A stretch of DNA of 34,228 nucleotides. Source: Roseococcus thiosulfatophilus (GTDB taxonomy: Bacteria > Pseudomonadota > Alphaproteobacteria > Acetobacterales > Acetobacteraceae). This document shows, one piece after another, positions 7,256-14,915 of the stretch (within the stretch, counting starts at the first letter, position 1; each line of letters starts with the position of its first letter). The translations under genes and the position numbers were made by a program. The stretch lies in assembly GCF_017311575.1 (NCBI RefSeq), contig NZ_JAFFQY010000015.1, positions 1 to 34,228 of the forward strand, written 5' to 3'. Under the pieces are notes generated by a model, which saw nothing but the letters and a program-made list of their open reading frames with translations, was not told the DNA's origin and ran no database searches.

Positions 7256-8974
7256 ATGGCCAATGCCAACGCCCCCGGCTCGACCGCGGGCACCGAAGAT
7301 TTCGCCGCCCTTCTCGATGAAATGCTGGGCGCCAACACCGGCTTCGCCGGCTCCGTCGTCACAGGCAAGGTCGTTCGCCTCGACGACGACTATGCCGTGG
7401 TGGATGTGGGCCTCAAGAGCGAAGGCCGCGTGCCCCTCAAGGAATTCGCCCCCGCCGGCATGAAGCCCGAGGTGCAGGTCGGCGACGTGTTCGACCTTTT
7501 CGTCGAGCGCTACGAGGACCGCGACGGCTCCATCGTGCTGAGCCGCGAGAAGGCCCGCCGCGAGGAGGCCTGGACGAACCTCGAAAAGGCCTTCGCCGCC
7601 AACCAGCGCGTGAACGGCATCCTGTTCGGCCGCGTGAAGGGTGGCTTCACCGTGGACCTGGGCGGCGCGGTCGCGTTCCTGCCGGGCAGCCAGGTGGACA
7701 TCCGCCCCGTCCGTGACGTGGGCCCGCTGATGGGCCAGGCCCAGCCCTTCCAGATCCTGAAGATGGACCGCGCCCGCGGCAACATCGTCGTCTCCCGCCG
7801 CGCCGTGCTGGAAGAGACCCGCGCCGAGCAGCGCGCGGAGCTGGTCCAGGGCCTGAAGGAAGGCATGGTGCTGGATGGCGTGGTGAAGAACATCACCGAC
7901 TACGGCGCCTTCGTGGACCTGGGCGGCGTGGACGGCCTGCTGCACGTCACCGACATCGCCTGGCGCCGCATCAACCACCCGAGCGAGGCCCTGACGATCG
8001 GCCAGCAGGTGAAGGTGCAGGTCATCCGCTTCAACCAGGACACGCAGCGCATCAGCCTCGGCATGAAGCAGCTGATGTCCGACCCGTGGGATGGCGTGGC
8101 GCTCAAGTACCCGGTCAATGCCCGCTTCTCGGGCCGCGTGACCAACATCACCGACTACGGCGCCTTCGTGGAGCTGGAGCCGGGCGTCGAGGGCCTCGTG
8201 CACGTCAGCGAGATGTCCTGGACGAAGAAGAACGTCCACCCGGGCAAGATCGTCGCCACCTCCGAGCAGGTGGACGTGATGATCCTGGACGTGGACGAGC
8301 CGAAGCGCCGCATCTCGCTCGGCCTCAAGCAGGCGCAGGGCAACCCGTGGGAGCTGTTCGTCCAGAACAACCCGCTGGGCAGCGTGATCGAGGGCGAGAT
8401 CCGCAACATCACCGAGTTCGGGCTGTTCGTGGGCGTGGGCCCCGACATCGACGGGATGGTGCACCTCTCCGACCTGTCCTGGGATGTCCCTGGCGAGCAG
8501 GCCCTGGCCGGCTACAAGAAGGGCGACATGGTCAAGGCAAAGGTCCTTGACGTGGACATCGAGAAGGAGCGCATCTCGCTGGGCGTCAAGCAGCTGGAGG
8601 CCGACCCGGCCGCCGAGGTGCTGGACCGCGTCCGCAAGGGCGACATCGTCACCTGCACCGTCACCAAGGTCGAGGCCAATGGCATCGAGGTGCGTGTGGA
8701 CGACGTGCTGACGGGCTTCATCCGCCGCGCCGAGCTGGCCCGTGACCGCCAGGACCAGCGCCCGGAGAAGTTCGCCATCGGCGAGAAGGTGGACGCCAAG
8801 GTGACCGCCGTGGACCGCGCTGCCCGTCGCCTCTCCCTGACCGTGAAGGGCAAGGAGATCGAGGAGGAGCGCGAGGCCGTGAAGGAGTTCGGCACGGCCG
8901 ACAGCGGTGCTTCGCTGGGCGACATCCTGGGTGCCGCCATCCGCCGCCGCCGCGAGATGGCCGGCGAGGAGTGA
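7256..8974 (+). CDS. rpsA: 30S ribosomal protein S1
   Basis: RNA-binding ribosomal protein that brings mRNA to the 30S subunit, needed for messages with weak ribosome-binding sites. The 572-residue protein carries six S1 (OB-fold) repeats at about 32-98, 117-183, 203-272, 288-359, 376-446 and 461-532. Repeats 3 and 4 have the canonical NITDYGAFV and repeat 5 has NITEFGLFV. A short helical, basic tail (IRRRREMAGEE) ends the protein. Length fits alphaproteobacterial S1. The start at MANANAPGS is chosen because the upstream in-frame codons do not look like protein. No good Shine-Dalgarno sits before it (AGGA lies 13 bases upstream), which is usual for rpsA. A strong intrinsic terminator follows. 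Confidence 0.97.
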   Translation: MANANAPGSTAGTEDFAALLDEMLGANTGFAGSVVTGKVVRLDDDYAVVDVGLKSEGRVPLKEFAPAGMKPEVQVGDVFDLFVERYEDRDGSIVLSREKARREEAWTNLEKAFAANQRVNGILFGRVKGGFTVDLGGAVAFLPGSQVDIRPVRDVGPLMGQAQPFQILKMDRARGNIVVSRRAVLEETRAEQRAELVQGLKEGMVLDGVVKNITDYGAFVDLGGVDGLLHVTDIAWRRINHPSEALTIGQQVKVQVIRFNQDTQRISLGMKQLMSDPWDGVALKYPVNARFSGRVTNITDYGAFVELEPGVEGLVHVSEMSWTKKNVHPGKIVATSEQVDVMILDVDEPKRRISLGLKQAQGNPWELFVQNNPLGSVIEGEIRNITEFGLFVGVGPDIDGMVHLSDLSWDVPGEQALAGYKKGDMVKAKVLDVDIEKERISLGVKQLEADPAAEVLDRVRKGDIVTCTVTKVEANGIEVRVDDVLTGFIRRAELARDRQDQRPEKFAIGEKVDAKVTAVDRAARRLSLTVKGKEIEEEREAVKEFGTADSGASLGDILGAAIRRRREMAGEE

Positions 8975-8981
8975 GGAGCCC

Positions 8982-9009
8982 GGCGCCCCGCCCGCGAGGG
9001 AGGGGCGCC
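8982..9009 (+). repeat. GC-rich hairpin just after rpsA
   Basis: A perfect 8-bp inverted repeat, GGCGCCCC (8982-8989) and GGGGCGCC (9002-9009), with a 12-base loop, lies between the rpsA stop and the intrinsic terminator. It may protect the 3' end of the transcript. Confidence 0.5.
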
Positions 9010-9021
9010 TGGAATTTTGGG

Positions 9022-9049
9022 GGGCGGGCCGAGAGGTCCGCCCTTTTTT
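9022..9049 (+). terminator. Rho-independent terminator of aroA-cmk-rpsA
   Basis: Stem GGGCGGGCC (9022-9030), GAGA loop, GGTCCGCCC (9035-9043), pairing over nine positions with one G-U, followed directly by six Ts (9044-9049). It lies 48 bases after the rpsA stop. This is the clearest intrinsic terminator in the window. Confidence 0.93.
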
Positions 9050-9318
9050 CATGGTCGCGCGATGCCGAGTCATAGCTTAATTCTGGCGCACGAGTCTTGG
9101 ATACGGAGACTCGCCCCTATGGAATCTAATTTATGATGGAAAATGGGCTTTGGGCGCCGCGCGGACCGTTGGAGGCGTGCTAAGGCTCTCGAATCGAGCC
9201 AAAAAATCTCTAAATGTGAAAAATTTTCTTTTAAATACACAGAAAATGTCAATTCACCCTAGCCGCCTACACCTTCCGGTGGTAAATCTCTGCACGCAAA
9301 ACGTGTGGAGATGGACGG
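9050..9318 (+). promoter_or_regulatory. AT-rich palindromic leader upstream of ctrA
   Basis: Gene-free region between the rpsA terminator and ctrA, strikingly AT-rich for this genome, so probably the ctrA control region. It contains three inverted repeats: CGAGTCT/AGACTCG (9091-9113), GGCTC/GAGCC (9184-9200), and a nested one at 9216-9257 with outer arms GTGAA/TTCAC and inner arms ATTTTC/GAAAAT. Two TTAA tetramers (9077 and about 9230) resemble CtrA half-sites, but I found no full TTAA-N7-TTAA site, so autoregulation is not shown. GGAG lies 9 bases before the ctrA ATG. I could not assign -35/-10 boxes with confidence. Confidence 0.5.
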
Positions 9319-10053
9319 ATGCGAATTCTCCTGGTGGAAGATGACCGGTCGGCGGCACGCGGCATCGCGTTCCAGCTCCAGCAGCATCGGATGGTCGTGG
9401 ATGTGGCGGATTGCGGGGCTGAGGCCCTGGAACTGGCCCGTCTCTATGACTACGACGCCGCCATCGTGGACCTCATGCTGCCGGACATGGAGGGCTATGA
9501 CGTGGTGGCCAAGTTCCGCGCCGCGCGCATCGAGGCCCCGGTGCTCATGCTCTCGGCCAATGGCCGGACCCAGGCGAAGATCCGCGGGCTCTCGGTCGGT
9601 GCCGATGACTACCTGTCGAAGCCCTTCGAGCCCGATGAGCTGGTCGCCCGGCTGCAGGCGATGATCCGCCGCTCCAAGGGCTTCAGCCAGCCGCGCATCC
9701 AGCTCGGCCCCCTCTCGCTGGACCTCAGCGCGAAGGAGGTGGCGGTGCATGGCCGTGCCGTCCACCTGACCACCAAGGAATACGCCATCCTGGAACTGCT
9801 GCTCATGCGCCGGGGCACGGTGCTGTCCAAGGAGAACTTCCTGGACCACCTCTATGGCGGCATGGACGAGCCGGACGCCAAGATCATCGACGTCTTCGTC
9901 TGCAAGCTCCGCAAGAAGCTCCAGCAGGCTGGCGCGCCCAACGTGATCGGCACGGTCTGGGGCCGCGGCTACATCATCCGCGAGAGCAGCCCGCTCCCCG
10001 CCATGCCCGGGCTGCGTGCCGGCCTGGGGGATGGCCGCCTCAGCGCCGCCTGA
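9319..10053 (+). CDS. ctrA: Cell-cycle response regulator CtrA
   Basis: OmpR-type response regulator that in Caulobacter controls cell-cycle and flagellar genes; in many other alphaproteobacteria it controls motility and stress genes and is not essential. The 244-residue protein has a receiver domain (1 to about 118) with acidic Asp8/Asp9, phosphoacceptor Asp51 (AAIVDLMLPDM, same number as in Caulobacter), a Ser in the LMLSANG switch position and Lys in YLSKPF. A winged-helix DNA-binding domain follows. The segments HLTTKEYAILELL, FLDHLYGGMDEPD, KIIDVFVCKLRKKL and TVWGRGYIIR are the CtrA signature and distinguish it from other OmpR regulators. The start is set by GGAG nine bases upstream; an overlapping out-of-frame ATG precedes it. 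It stands as a single gene after a long AT-rich leader. Confidence 0.95.
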   Translation: MRILLVEDDRSAARGIAFQLQQHRMVVDVADCGAEALELARLYDYDAAIVDLMLPDMEGYDVVAKFRAARIEAPVLMLSANGRTQAKIRGLSVGADDYLSKPFEPDELVARLQAMIRRSKGFSQPRIQLGPLSLDLSAKEVAVHGRAVHLTTKEYAILELLLMRRGTVLSKENFLDHLYGGMDEPDAKIIDVFVCKLRKKLQQAGAPNVIGTVWGRGYIIRESSPLPAMPGLRAGLGDGRLSAA

Positions 10054-10062
10054 CCCGGCCGC

Positions 10063-10093
10063 GCTGCACCGCATGGCTTCGCTGCGGTGCAGC
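10063..10093 (+). repeat. 10-bp palindrome after ctrA, possible terminator or dispersed repeat
   Basis: Perfect inverted repeat GCTGCACCGC (10063-10072) and GCGGTGCAGC (10084-10093) around the loop ATGGCTTCGCT, ten bases after the ctrA stop. No T-tract follows (ACACCAAAAAG). Its loop resembles that of the palindrome at 10953-10978, hinting at a repeat family. Confidence 0.6.
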
Positions 10094-10135
10094 ACACCAA
10101 AAAGTTGCGTTCAGGCCATGTGCGGCCGCACTCTT

Positions 10136-10158
10136 CCCGGCCAAAGCCGGGAGGAGGA
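10136..10158 (+). promoter_or_regulatory. Hairpin abutting a strong ribosome-binding site
   Basis: CCCGGC-CAAA-GCCGGG (10136-10151) is immediately followed by, and shares its last G with, the Shine-Dalgarno GAGGAGGA (10151-10158), eight bases before the ATG at 10167. The site fixes the start of the CBS gene. The stem may influence ribosome access. Confidence 0.55.
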
Positions 10159-10166
10159 TCTTCCAC

Positions 10167-10601
10167 ATGATCGTTGCGCAGGTTCTGAAGACCAAGGGCA
10201 GCCAGGTGGTCTCCGTGCGCCCAGGGGATTCCATCGCCTCCATCACCCGCACCTTGGCGCAGCACCGGATCGGCGCGGTGCTGGTGCTGGAAGCGGAGCA
10301 GGTTCTGGGCATCGTCAGCGAACGCGACATCGTCCGCGCCTTGGCCGCCCTCGGCGAGGCCGTGATGCGAATGACGGCGGGCCAGTTGATGACGCGGGTG
10401 CTCTTCACCGCGGGCCCGGCCAGCACCATCCAGGATGCCCTCCAGCTCATGACCGACCGCCGCGTTCGCCACCTGCCGGTGCTGCACGCGGACGGCACAC
10501 TGGCCGGCATGGTCTCCATCGGTGACCTGGTGAAGGCCCGCATCGCGGAGGCCGAGGACGAGGCTGAGGCACTCAAGAGCTACGTCGCCACCGCCGGCTG
10601 A
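10167..10601 (+). CDS. Two-CBS-domain protein
   Basis: A 144-residue cytoplasmic protein made of a tandem CBS (Bateman) pair and little else. CBS1 covers about 1-68 (VVSVRPGDSIASITRTLAQHRIGAVLV then LGIVSERDIVRAL). CBS2 covers about 74-132 (MTRVLFTAGPASTIQDALQ, RVRHLPVL, GMVSIGDLVKARI). Such modules bind adenine nucleotides and usually regulate a partner. The ERDIVRAL and SIGDLVKARI helices carry the Asp residues typical of nucleotide ribose contacts. A short acidic helical tail follows. Stand-alone proteins of this kind are common in alphaproteobacteria, and the partner here is unknown. A strong Shine-Dalgarno sets the start. Confidence 0.92.
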   Translation: MIVAQVLKTKGSQVVSVRPGDSIASITRTLAQHRIGAVLVLEAEQVLGIVSERDIVRALAALGEAVMRMTAGQLMTRVLFTAGPASTIQDALQLMTDRRVRHLPVLHADGTLAGMVSIGDLVKARIAEAEDEAEALKSYVATAG

Positions 10602-10677
10602 GGCTTTTGACCTGCCGCAAGGACGGCGACCACGCGGCGTGGTGATCTCGGCGGGCGATCTTGAATGGAGCGTCCGC

Positions 10678-10944
10678 ATGAACCACCGCCACCGCAAGGT
10701 GCTGCATGGCATCTTCTCCCACCCGCTGAACCACAACCTCGACCCGCGTGCGGTCGAGCATGTGCTGGAAGAGCTGGGCGCGGAACTCAGCCACACCGGA
10801 CATGGCGCCCTGGCCGTGAAACTGGGCGAGGAGCGCGGCAGCTTCCATCTCGGCTCCGGCTCCGTCGGAGGTGACGAGGTCATGCGCCTGCGCAAGCTCA
10901 TCACCGCCGCCGGCGTCGAGCCGGAGCGCGATTACCCGCTCTGA
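10678..10944 (+). CDS. Small HicA-like conserved hypothetical protein
   Basis: An 88-residue basic N-terminus/acidic C-terminus protein beginning MNHRHRKVLHGIFSHPLNHN. The layout (KVL..IF.HP, then VEHVLEELGAEL, then GHGALAVKLG) resembles the small double-stranded-RNA-binding-like fold of HicA proteins, but the match is by eye and weak, and no hicB-like gene is adjacent. I therefore do not call it a toxin. An earlier in-frame GTG at 10639 would add 13 residues; GGAG seven bases before the ATG at 10678 decides for the shorter form. It follows the CBS gene after 76 bases that include a small ACCACG/CGTGGT hairpin (10629-10643), and it is followed by a palindrome. Confidence 0.7.
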   Translation: MNHRHRKVLHGIFSHPLNHNLDPRAVEHVLEELGAELSHTGHGALAVKLGEERGSFHLGSGSVGGDEVMRLRKLITAAGVEPERDYPL

Positions 10945-10952
10945 CGCCAGTC

Positions 10953-10978
10953 GGGGTGCATGGTTTCGCGTGCACCCC
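10953..10978 (+). repeat. Palindrome after the HicA-like gene
   Basis: GGGGTGCA (10953-10960) and TGCACCCC (10971-10978) form a perfect 8-bp stem with loop TGGTTTCGCG, nine bases after the stop at 10944. No T-tract. Its TGGTTTCGC loop core parallels TGGCTTCGC in the palindrome after ctrA. Confidence 0.6.
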
Positions 10979-11114
10979 GCGCGGTTTCTGCCGCCTCGGC
11001 GGGCAGGGATGTGCGAAGCCCCACGGGGACCGGCCCAAGCCGGGCTTGCGCGCCGCCCATCCGTCGCGTGATGATCCGCCCCATCAAAAGCCCGAATGGG
11101 AGAGGCTCATCGTC

Positions 11115-12104
11115 ATGCTCACCACCCGCCGCGCCCTTCTGGCGGCCGGGGCCGCCGCGCCCCTGCTGCCCGCCCGCGATGCCGCCGCCCAGGCGCGCTG
11201 GCAGATGGCCACCCCCTATCCGGATGGAAACTTCCACACGCGAAACGTGCGGACCTTCCTGGAGGAGCTCTCCACCGCCACCGGCGGGCGGGTGAACGTC
11301 CAGCTCCATTCCAACGCCTCGCTGCTGCCCATGGCGCAGATCAAGCGCGGCGCGCAGAGCGGCCAGGTCCAGCTGGGGGAAATCCTGCTCTCGGCCTATG
11401 GCAATGAGGACCCATTCTTCGAGGTGGACAGCATCCCGCAGCTGGTGCCCACCTATGCCGATGCCCGCCGGCTGAACGAGGTGACACGGCCCTTCATCGA
11501 GGCACGCCTGCAGCGCCAGGGCCTCTCGCTGCTCTATATGGTGCCCTGGCCCTCCTCGGGCTTCTACACCAACACCCCGATCGAGACGCTGGAGAACCTC
11601 CGCGGCACCCGCATGCGGACCTTCAACGTCATGACCAACCGTTTCGCGACGCTGGTGGGCGCGAGCCCCGTGCTGGTGCAGGCGGCGGAAGTGCCGCAGG
11701 CCTTCGCCACCGGCGTGGTGAACGCCATGGTGACGAGTGCCGCGACGGGCGTGGACAGCAGCGCCTGGGATTTCGCGCGCTACTTCACCCATGTGGGCTT
11801 CACCTTCACCCGCAACGCGGTTTTCGTGAACCGCCGTGCGCTGGAAGCCCTTTCCGCCGCCGACCAGGCCGCGGTCCGTGCCGCCGCCGCCGCCGCCGAG
11901 ACGCGCGGCTGGCGCATGAGCGAGGAGGCGCGTGACGCCGCCGCCGCCACGCTGGCGCAGCGGGGCATGAATGTCAGCCAGGCCTCGCCCGCCATGCTGG
12001 AGGCGATGTCCCGCATCTCCGACACCATGGTGCAGGAATGGCTGACGCGTGCCGGCCCCGACGGGCAGGCCGCCATCCAGGCCTACCGCGCCGGCCGGAG
12101 CTGA
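11115..12104 (+). CDS. dctP: TRAP transporter substrate-binding protein (DctP family)
   Basis: Periplasmic binding protein that delivers an organic acid to a TRAP transporter. The 329-residue precursor begins MLTTRRALLAAGAAAPLLPA with a twin-arginine-like signal and an AQA cleavage site near residue 27. The mature protein has DctP landmarks: IKRGAQSGQVQLGE, DPFFEVDSIPQLV, and LRGTRMRTFN, with the Arg that normally pairs with the substrate carboxylate, then SPVLVQAAEVPQAFATGVVNA. The frame is open to 10956, but GGGAGAGG nine bases upstream and the signal peptide fix the ATG at 11115. dctQ follows six bases later. The ligand is probably a carboxylate; the downstream CoA-transferase and lyase suggest a branched dicarboxylate (inference). 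Confidence 0.93.
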   Translation: MLTTRRALLAAGAAAPLLPARDAAAQARWQMATPYPDGNFHTRNVRTFLEELSTATGGRVNVQLHSNASLLPMAQIKRGAQSGQVQLGEILLSAYGNEDPFFEVDSIPQLVPTYADARRLNEVTRPFIEARLQRQGLSLLYMVPWPSSGFYTNTPIETLENLRGTRMRTFNVMTNRFATLVGASPVLVQAAEVPQAFATGVVNAMVTSAATGVDSSAWDFARYFTHVGFTFTRNAVFVNRRALEALSAADQAAVRAAAAAAETRGWRMSEEARDAAAATLAQRGMNVSQASPAMLEAMSRISDTMVQEWLTRAGPDGQAAIQAYRAGRS

Positions 12105-12110
12105 GGGGGC

Positions 12111-12638
12111 GTGCGCCGCGCGCTTGACGCCCTCTATGGCTTGTGTGGCGTGCTCGCGGCGCTGGCCCTGCTGGGCATCTTCCTGGTGATGATGGCGCAG
12201 ATGATCCTGCGCCAGTTCGCCATCCAGTTCCCGGGTGCCACGGACCTCACCGGCTATCTCTGCGTGATGGTGGGCTTCCTGGGCCTGGCCTGGACCTTCC
12301 GCAAGGGCGAGTTGATCCGGGTAGGGCTGCTGGTGGAGAACCTGCCGCCCCCCAAGCGGCGGGTGATGGAGATCTTCGCCCTCACCGTCGCCGCCGTCAT
12401 GGTCGCCTATATCGTGTGGTGGAGCTGGCACGACGCCATGTTCAGCCTCGAGATCGAGGAGGTGGCGCAAGGCAGCGTGGCCTTCCCCCTCTGGATTCCC
12501 AAGCTCGCCATTCCCATCGGCGCGGGGGTGCTGCTGGTGGCCATCCTCGATGAATGGGTGGCCGTGCTTCGCGGCCAGAAGCCCGGCTACGCCCGCGCCG
12601 CCGAGGCGCGTGCCGCCGCCCACGACTACACGGCCTGA
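12111..12638 (+). CDS. dctQ: TRAP transporter small permease (DctQ family)
   Basis: Small inner-membrane subunit of a TRAP transporter, 175 residues with four predicted membrane helices at about 8-35, 45-65, 84-105 and 122-145. FPGATDLTGYLCVMVGFLGLAWTFRKGELIRVGLL is spread over the second and third helices and the loop between them, and is typical of DctQ, including the Glu/Arg in the RKGELIRV segment. The gene starts at GTG 12111 just after a GAGGGGGC stretch and lies six bases after dctP and five before dctM, so the three are cotranscribed. Confidence 0.93.
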   Translation: MRRALDALYGLCGVLAALALLGIFLVMMAQMILRQFAIQFPGATDLTGYLCVMVGFLGLAWTFRKGELIRVGLLVENLPPPKRRVMEIFALTVAAVMVAYIVWWSWHDAMFSLEIEEVAQGSVAFPLWIPKLAIPIGAGVLLVAILDEWVAVLRGQKPGYARAAEARAAAHDYTA

Positions 12639-12643
12639 CCGCG

Positions 12644-13945
12644 ATGGGCCTTCTCGAACTCGCGCTCCTGCTGTTGGTGCTGCTGATCTTCCTGCTGGGC
12701 TCGGGCGTCTGGGTGGCGCTGTCGCTGGCGGGCGCGGGCTATGTCGCCATGGCGCTGGTGCACCCTTCGCCGGGGTTGTTCCTGGCGGGCGCCTATTGGG
12801 AGAGCTCGGCCAGCTGGACCCTGGCCGCCCTGCCCATGTTCATCTGGATGGGCGAGATCCTGTTCCGCACGCGGCTGAGCAATGAGCTGTTCAACGGCAT
12901 CGCCCCCTGGGTGCGGCGCCTGCCCGGGCGGCTGATGCATGTGAACATCTTCGCCTGCGGCCTGTTCGGCTGCGTCAGCGGATCGAGTGCCGCCACCTGC
13001 GCCACCGTCAGCAAGATCGCCCTGCCGGAACTGGCCAAGCGCGGCTATGACCAGCGCACGGCCATCGGCAGCCTGGCCACGGCGGGCACGCTGGGGCTGC
13101 TGCTGCCGCCCTCCATCATCATGGTGGTCTATGCGGTGGCAGCCGAGGTCTCCATCGTGCGCGTCTTCATCGCGGGCTTCATCCCCGGGCTGATGGTGGT
13201 GGTGCTGTTCAGCGCCTACATCGCGATCTGGGCGCTGTTGAACCCGCAGAAGCAGCCGGCGGCCGATCCCTCCACCAGCTTCGGCCACAAGCTGCGGCAA
13301 TCCGCCCAGCTCATTCCCTGCGTGCTGCTGATCCTGGCCGTCATCGGTTCCATGCTGGGCGGCCTCGCCACCGCGACGGAGGCCGCGGCCTTCGGCGTGG
13401 CGGGCAGCCTGGTGCTGGCGGCCGTGACGGGTTCGCTCACCTGGCAGGGCTTCAAGGACAGCCTGGCCGGGGCCACGCGTCTCTCCTGCATGATCCTGTT
13501 CATCCTGGCCGGCGCCGCCTTCCTGACCAAGGCGATGGCGCTGACGGGCATCCCGGCCGCGCTGGCGACGGCGGTGGCCAGCGCCGGGCTCGGCCCCTAT
13601 GCCATCATCGCCATCCTGACCGTGGTCTACATCCTGCTGGGCACCTCGCTGGATGGAGTTTCCATGATCGTGCTGACCACCAGCGTGGTGGTGCCCATGG
13701 TGCAGCAGGCGGGGTTCGACCTGATCTGGTTCGGCATCTTCATCATCCTGCTGGTCGAGATCGGGCAGATCACGCCGCCGCTCGGCTTCAACCTGTTCGT
13801 GATGCAGAGCATGACAGGGAAGGAGCAGACCGAGATCGCGCTCGCCGCGCTGCCCTTCTTCGCCATGCTGGTCCTGGCGGTGGCGTTGATCACGGTGTTC
13901 CCCTGGCTGGTGACGGCTTTGCCGGATTACCTCCTGGCGCGGTAG
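12644..13945 (+). CDS. dctM: TRAP transporter large permease (DctM family)
   Basis: Large channel-forming subunit of the sodium-driven TRAP transporter, 433 residues with about 12-13 membrane helices. Family landmarks are PMFIWMGEILFRTRLS, ACGLFGCVSGSSAATCATVSKIALPE (in two parts), the re-entrant-loop sequence LGLLLPPSIIMVVYAV, LGTSLDGVSMIVLTT and the final EIGQITPPLGFNLFVMQ. The ATG at 12644 is five bases after dctQ; a longer in-frame extension inside dctQ is discarded because it is not hydrophobic like the family N-terminus. The HMG-CoA-lyase-family gene starts 43 bases downstream with its own strong ribosome-binding site. Confidence 0.95.
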   Translation: MGLLELALLLLVLLIFLLGSGVWVALSLAGAGYVAMALVHPSPGLFLAGAYWESSASWTLAALPMFIWMGEILFRTRLSNELFNGIAPWVRRLPGRLMHVNIFACGLFGCVSGSSAATCATVSKIALPELAKRGYDQRTAIGSLATAGTLGLLLPPSIIMVVYAVAAEVSIVRVFIAGFIPGLMVVVLFSAYIAIWALLNPQKQPAADPSTSFGHKLRQSAQLIPCVLLILAVIGSMLGGLATATEAAAFGVAGSLVLAAVTGSLTWQGFKDSLAGATRLSCMILFILAGAAFLTKAMALTGIPAALATAVASAGLGPYAIIAILTVVYILLGTSLDGVSMIVLTTSVVVPMVQQAGFDLIWFGIFIILLVEIGQITPPLGFNLFVMQSMTGKEQTEIALAALPFFAMLVLAVALITVFPWLVTALPDYLLAR

Positions 13946-13988
13946 AAGCGGGGCCGGCGCCACGCAACGAGCACAGGAGGAGACAACC

Positions 13989-14915
13989 ATGCAGCGCGAC
14001 GTGACGGTCAGCGAGGTCGGCCCGCGCGACGGGTTGCAGATGGTCTCCCAGGTGATGCCCACCGAGGTGAAGTGCCGCTGGATCGCGGCCCTGCACGCGG
14101 CGGGCCTGCCCGAGATCGAGGTCGCCTCCTTCGTCCCGCCCGCGCTGGTGCCGCAGATGGCCGATGCGGAGGCCGTGACGCGCTTCGCCAAATCCCTGCC
14201 CGGGCTGCATGTGGCCGTGCTGGTGCCCAACAAGCGCGGCGCCGAGGCGGCGGTGGCGGCGGGCGCCGACAAGATCACGCTGACGCTCTCGGCCAGCGAG
14301 AAGCACAGCCAGGCCAATCTCCGCCGCTCGCGCGAACGGCAGATGGAGGAGGCGCGGGCGTTGGCGGCGCATGTCGCGGCCCTCGACCCCGCCACGCGCC
14401 CGAGCCTGGAGGCCGGGCTCTCCACCGCCTTCGGCTGCTCCCTCCAGGGCGAGGTGCCGGAACGCGACGTGGTCGAGATGGCCGTGGCCCTCGTCGAAGC
14501 CGGCTTCGACAGCGTGGGCCTCTCCGATACCGCCGGCTATGCCCAGCCCGCCCAGGTGCGGCGCCTGCTGCGCGCGGTGCGTGCCGAGATCGGGCCGCGC
14601 TGCGACAGCCTGCACATGCACGACACCATGGGACTGGGGTTGGCCAACGTTACCGTCGGCGTGGAGGAGGGCATCCGCATCTTCGACGGCGCGCTGGCGG
14701 GGTTGGGGGGCTGCCCCTTCGCCCCCGGCGCCTCGGGCAACATCGTGACGGAAGACCTGGTGTTCCTGCTGGAATCCCTGGGCCTGCGGACGGGCGTGGA
14801 CCTCGACGCACTGCTGGCCGCCCGCGCCATCCTGGCCGAGGCCCTGCCACACGAGCCGCTGCACGGCGCCTATGCCCGCGCCGGCCGCCCCACCGGCTGG
14901 AAGGCCGCGGCATGA
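13989..14915 (+). CDS. HMG-CoA lyase family protein
   Basis: TIM-barrel lyase of the HMGL-like family, 308 residues. In the classic reaction HMG-CoA is split to acetoacetate and acetyl-CoA; relatives cleave citramalyl-CoA and similar thioesters. It has VGPRDGLQM (Arg12-Asp13, catalytic and metal binding), the HMHDTMGLGLAN metal-binding His-x-His, GLGGCPFAPGASGNIVTEDLV with the catalytic Cys of the flexible loop, and LSASEKHSQANLRRS. The ribosome-binding site AGGAGGAGA precedes the ATG. The stop overlaps the next gene, a class III CoA-transferase, as ATGA. Coupling to a CoA-transferase and a dicarboxylate-type TRAP transporter suggests the enzyme acts on a CoA ester made from an imported acid rather than only in leucine breakdown. 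Which substrate it uses cannot be decided from sequence. Confidence 0.88.
   Translation: MQRDVTVSEVGPRDGLQMVSQVMPTEVKCRWIAALHAAGLPEIEVASFVPPALVPQMADAEAVTRFAKSLPGLHVAVLVPNKRGAEAAVAAGADKITLTLSASEKHSQANLRRSRERQMEEARALAAHVAALDPATRPSLEAGLSTAFGCSLQGEVPERDVVEMAVALVEAGFDSVGLSDTAGYAQPAQVRRLLRAVRAEIGPRCDSLHMHDTMGLGLANVTVGVEEGIRIFDGALAGLGGCPFAPGASGNIVTEDLVFLLESLGLRTGVDLDALLAARAILAEALPHEPLHGAYARAGRPTGWKAAA

Noticed and set aside
6488-9073. 861-codon minus-strand open frame opposite cmk and rpsA
   Set aside because: Antisense shadow of rpsA with repetitive His/Leu/Ala content mirroring the S1 repeats.
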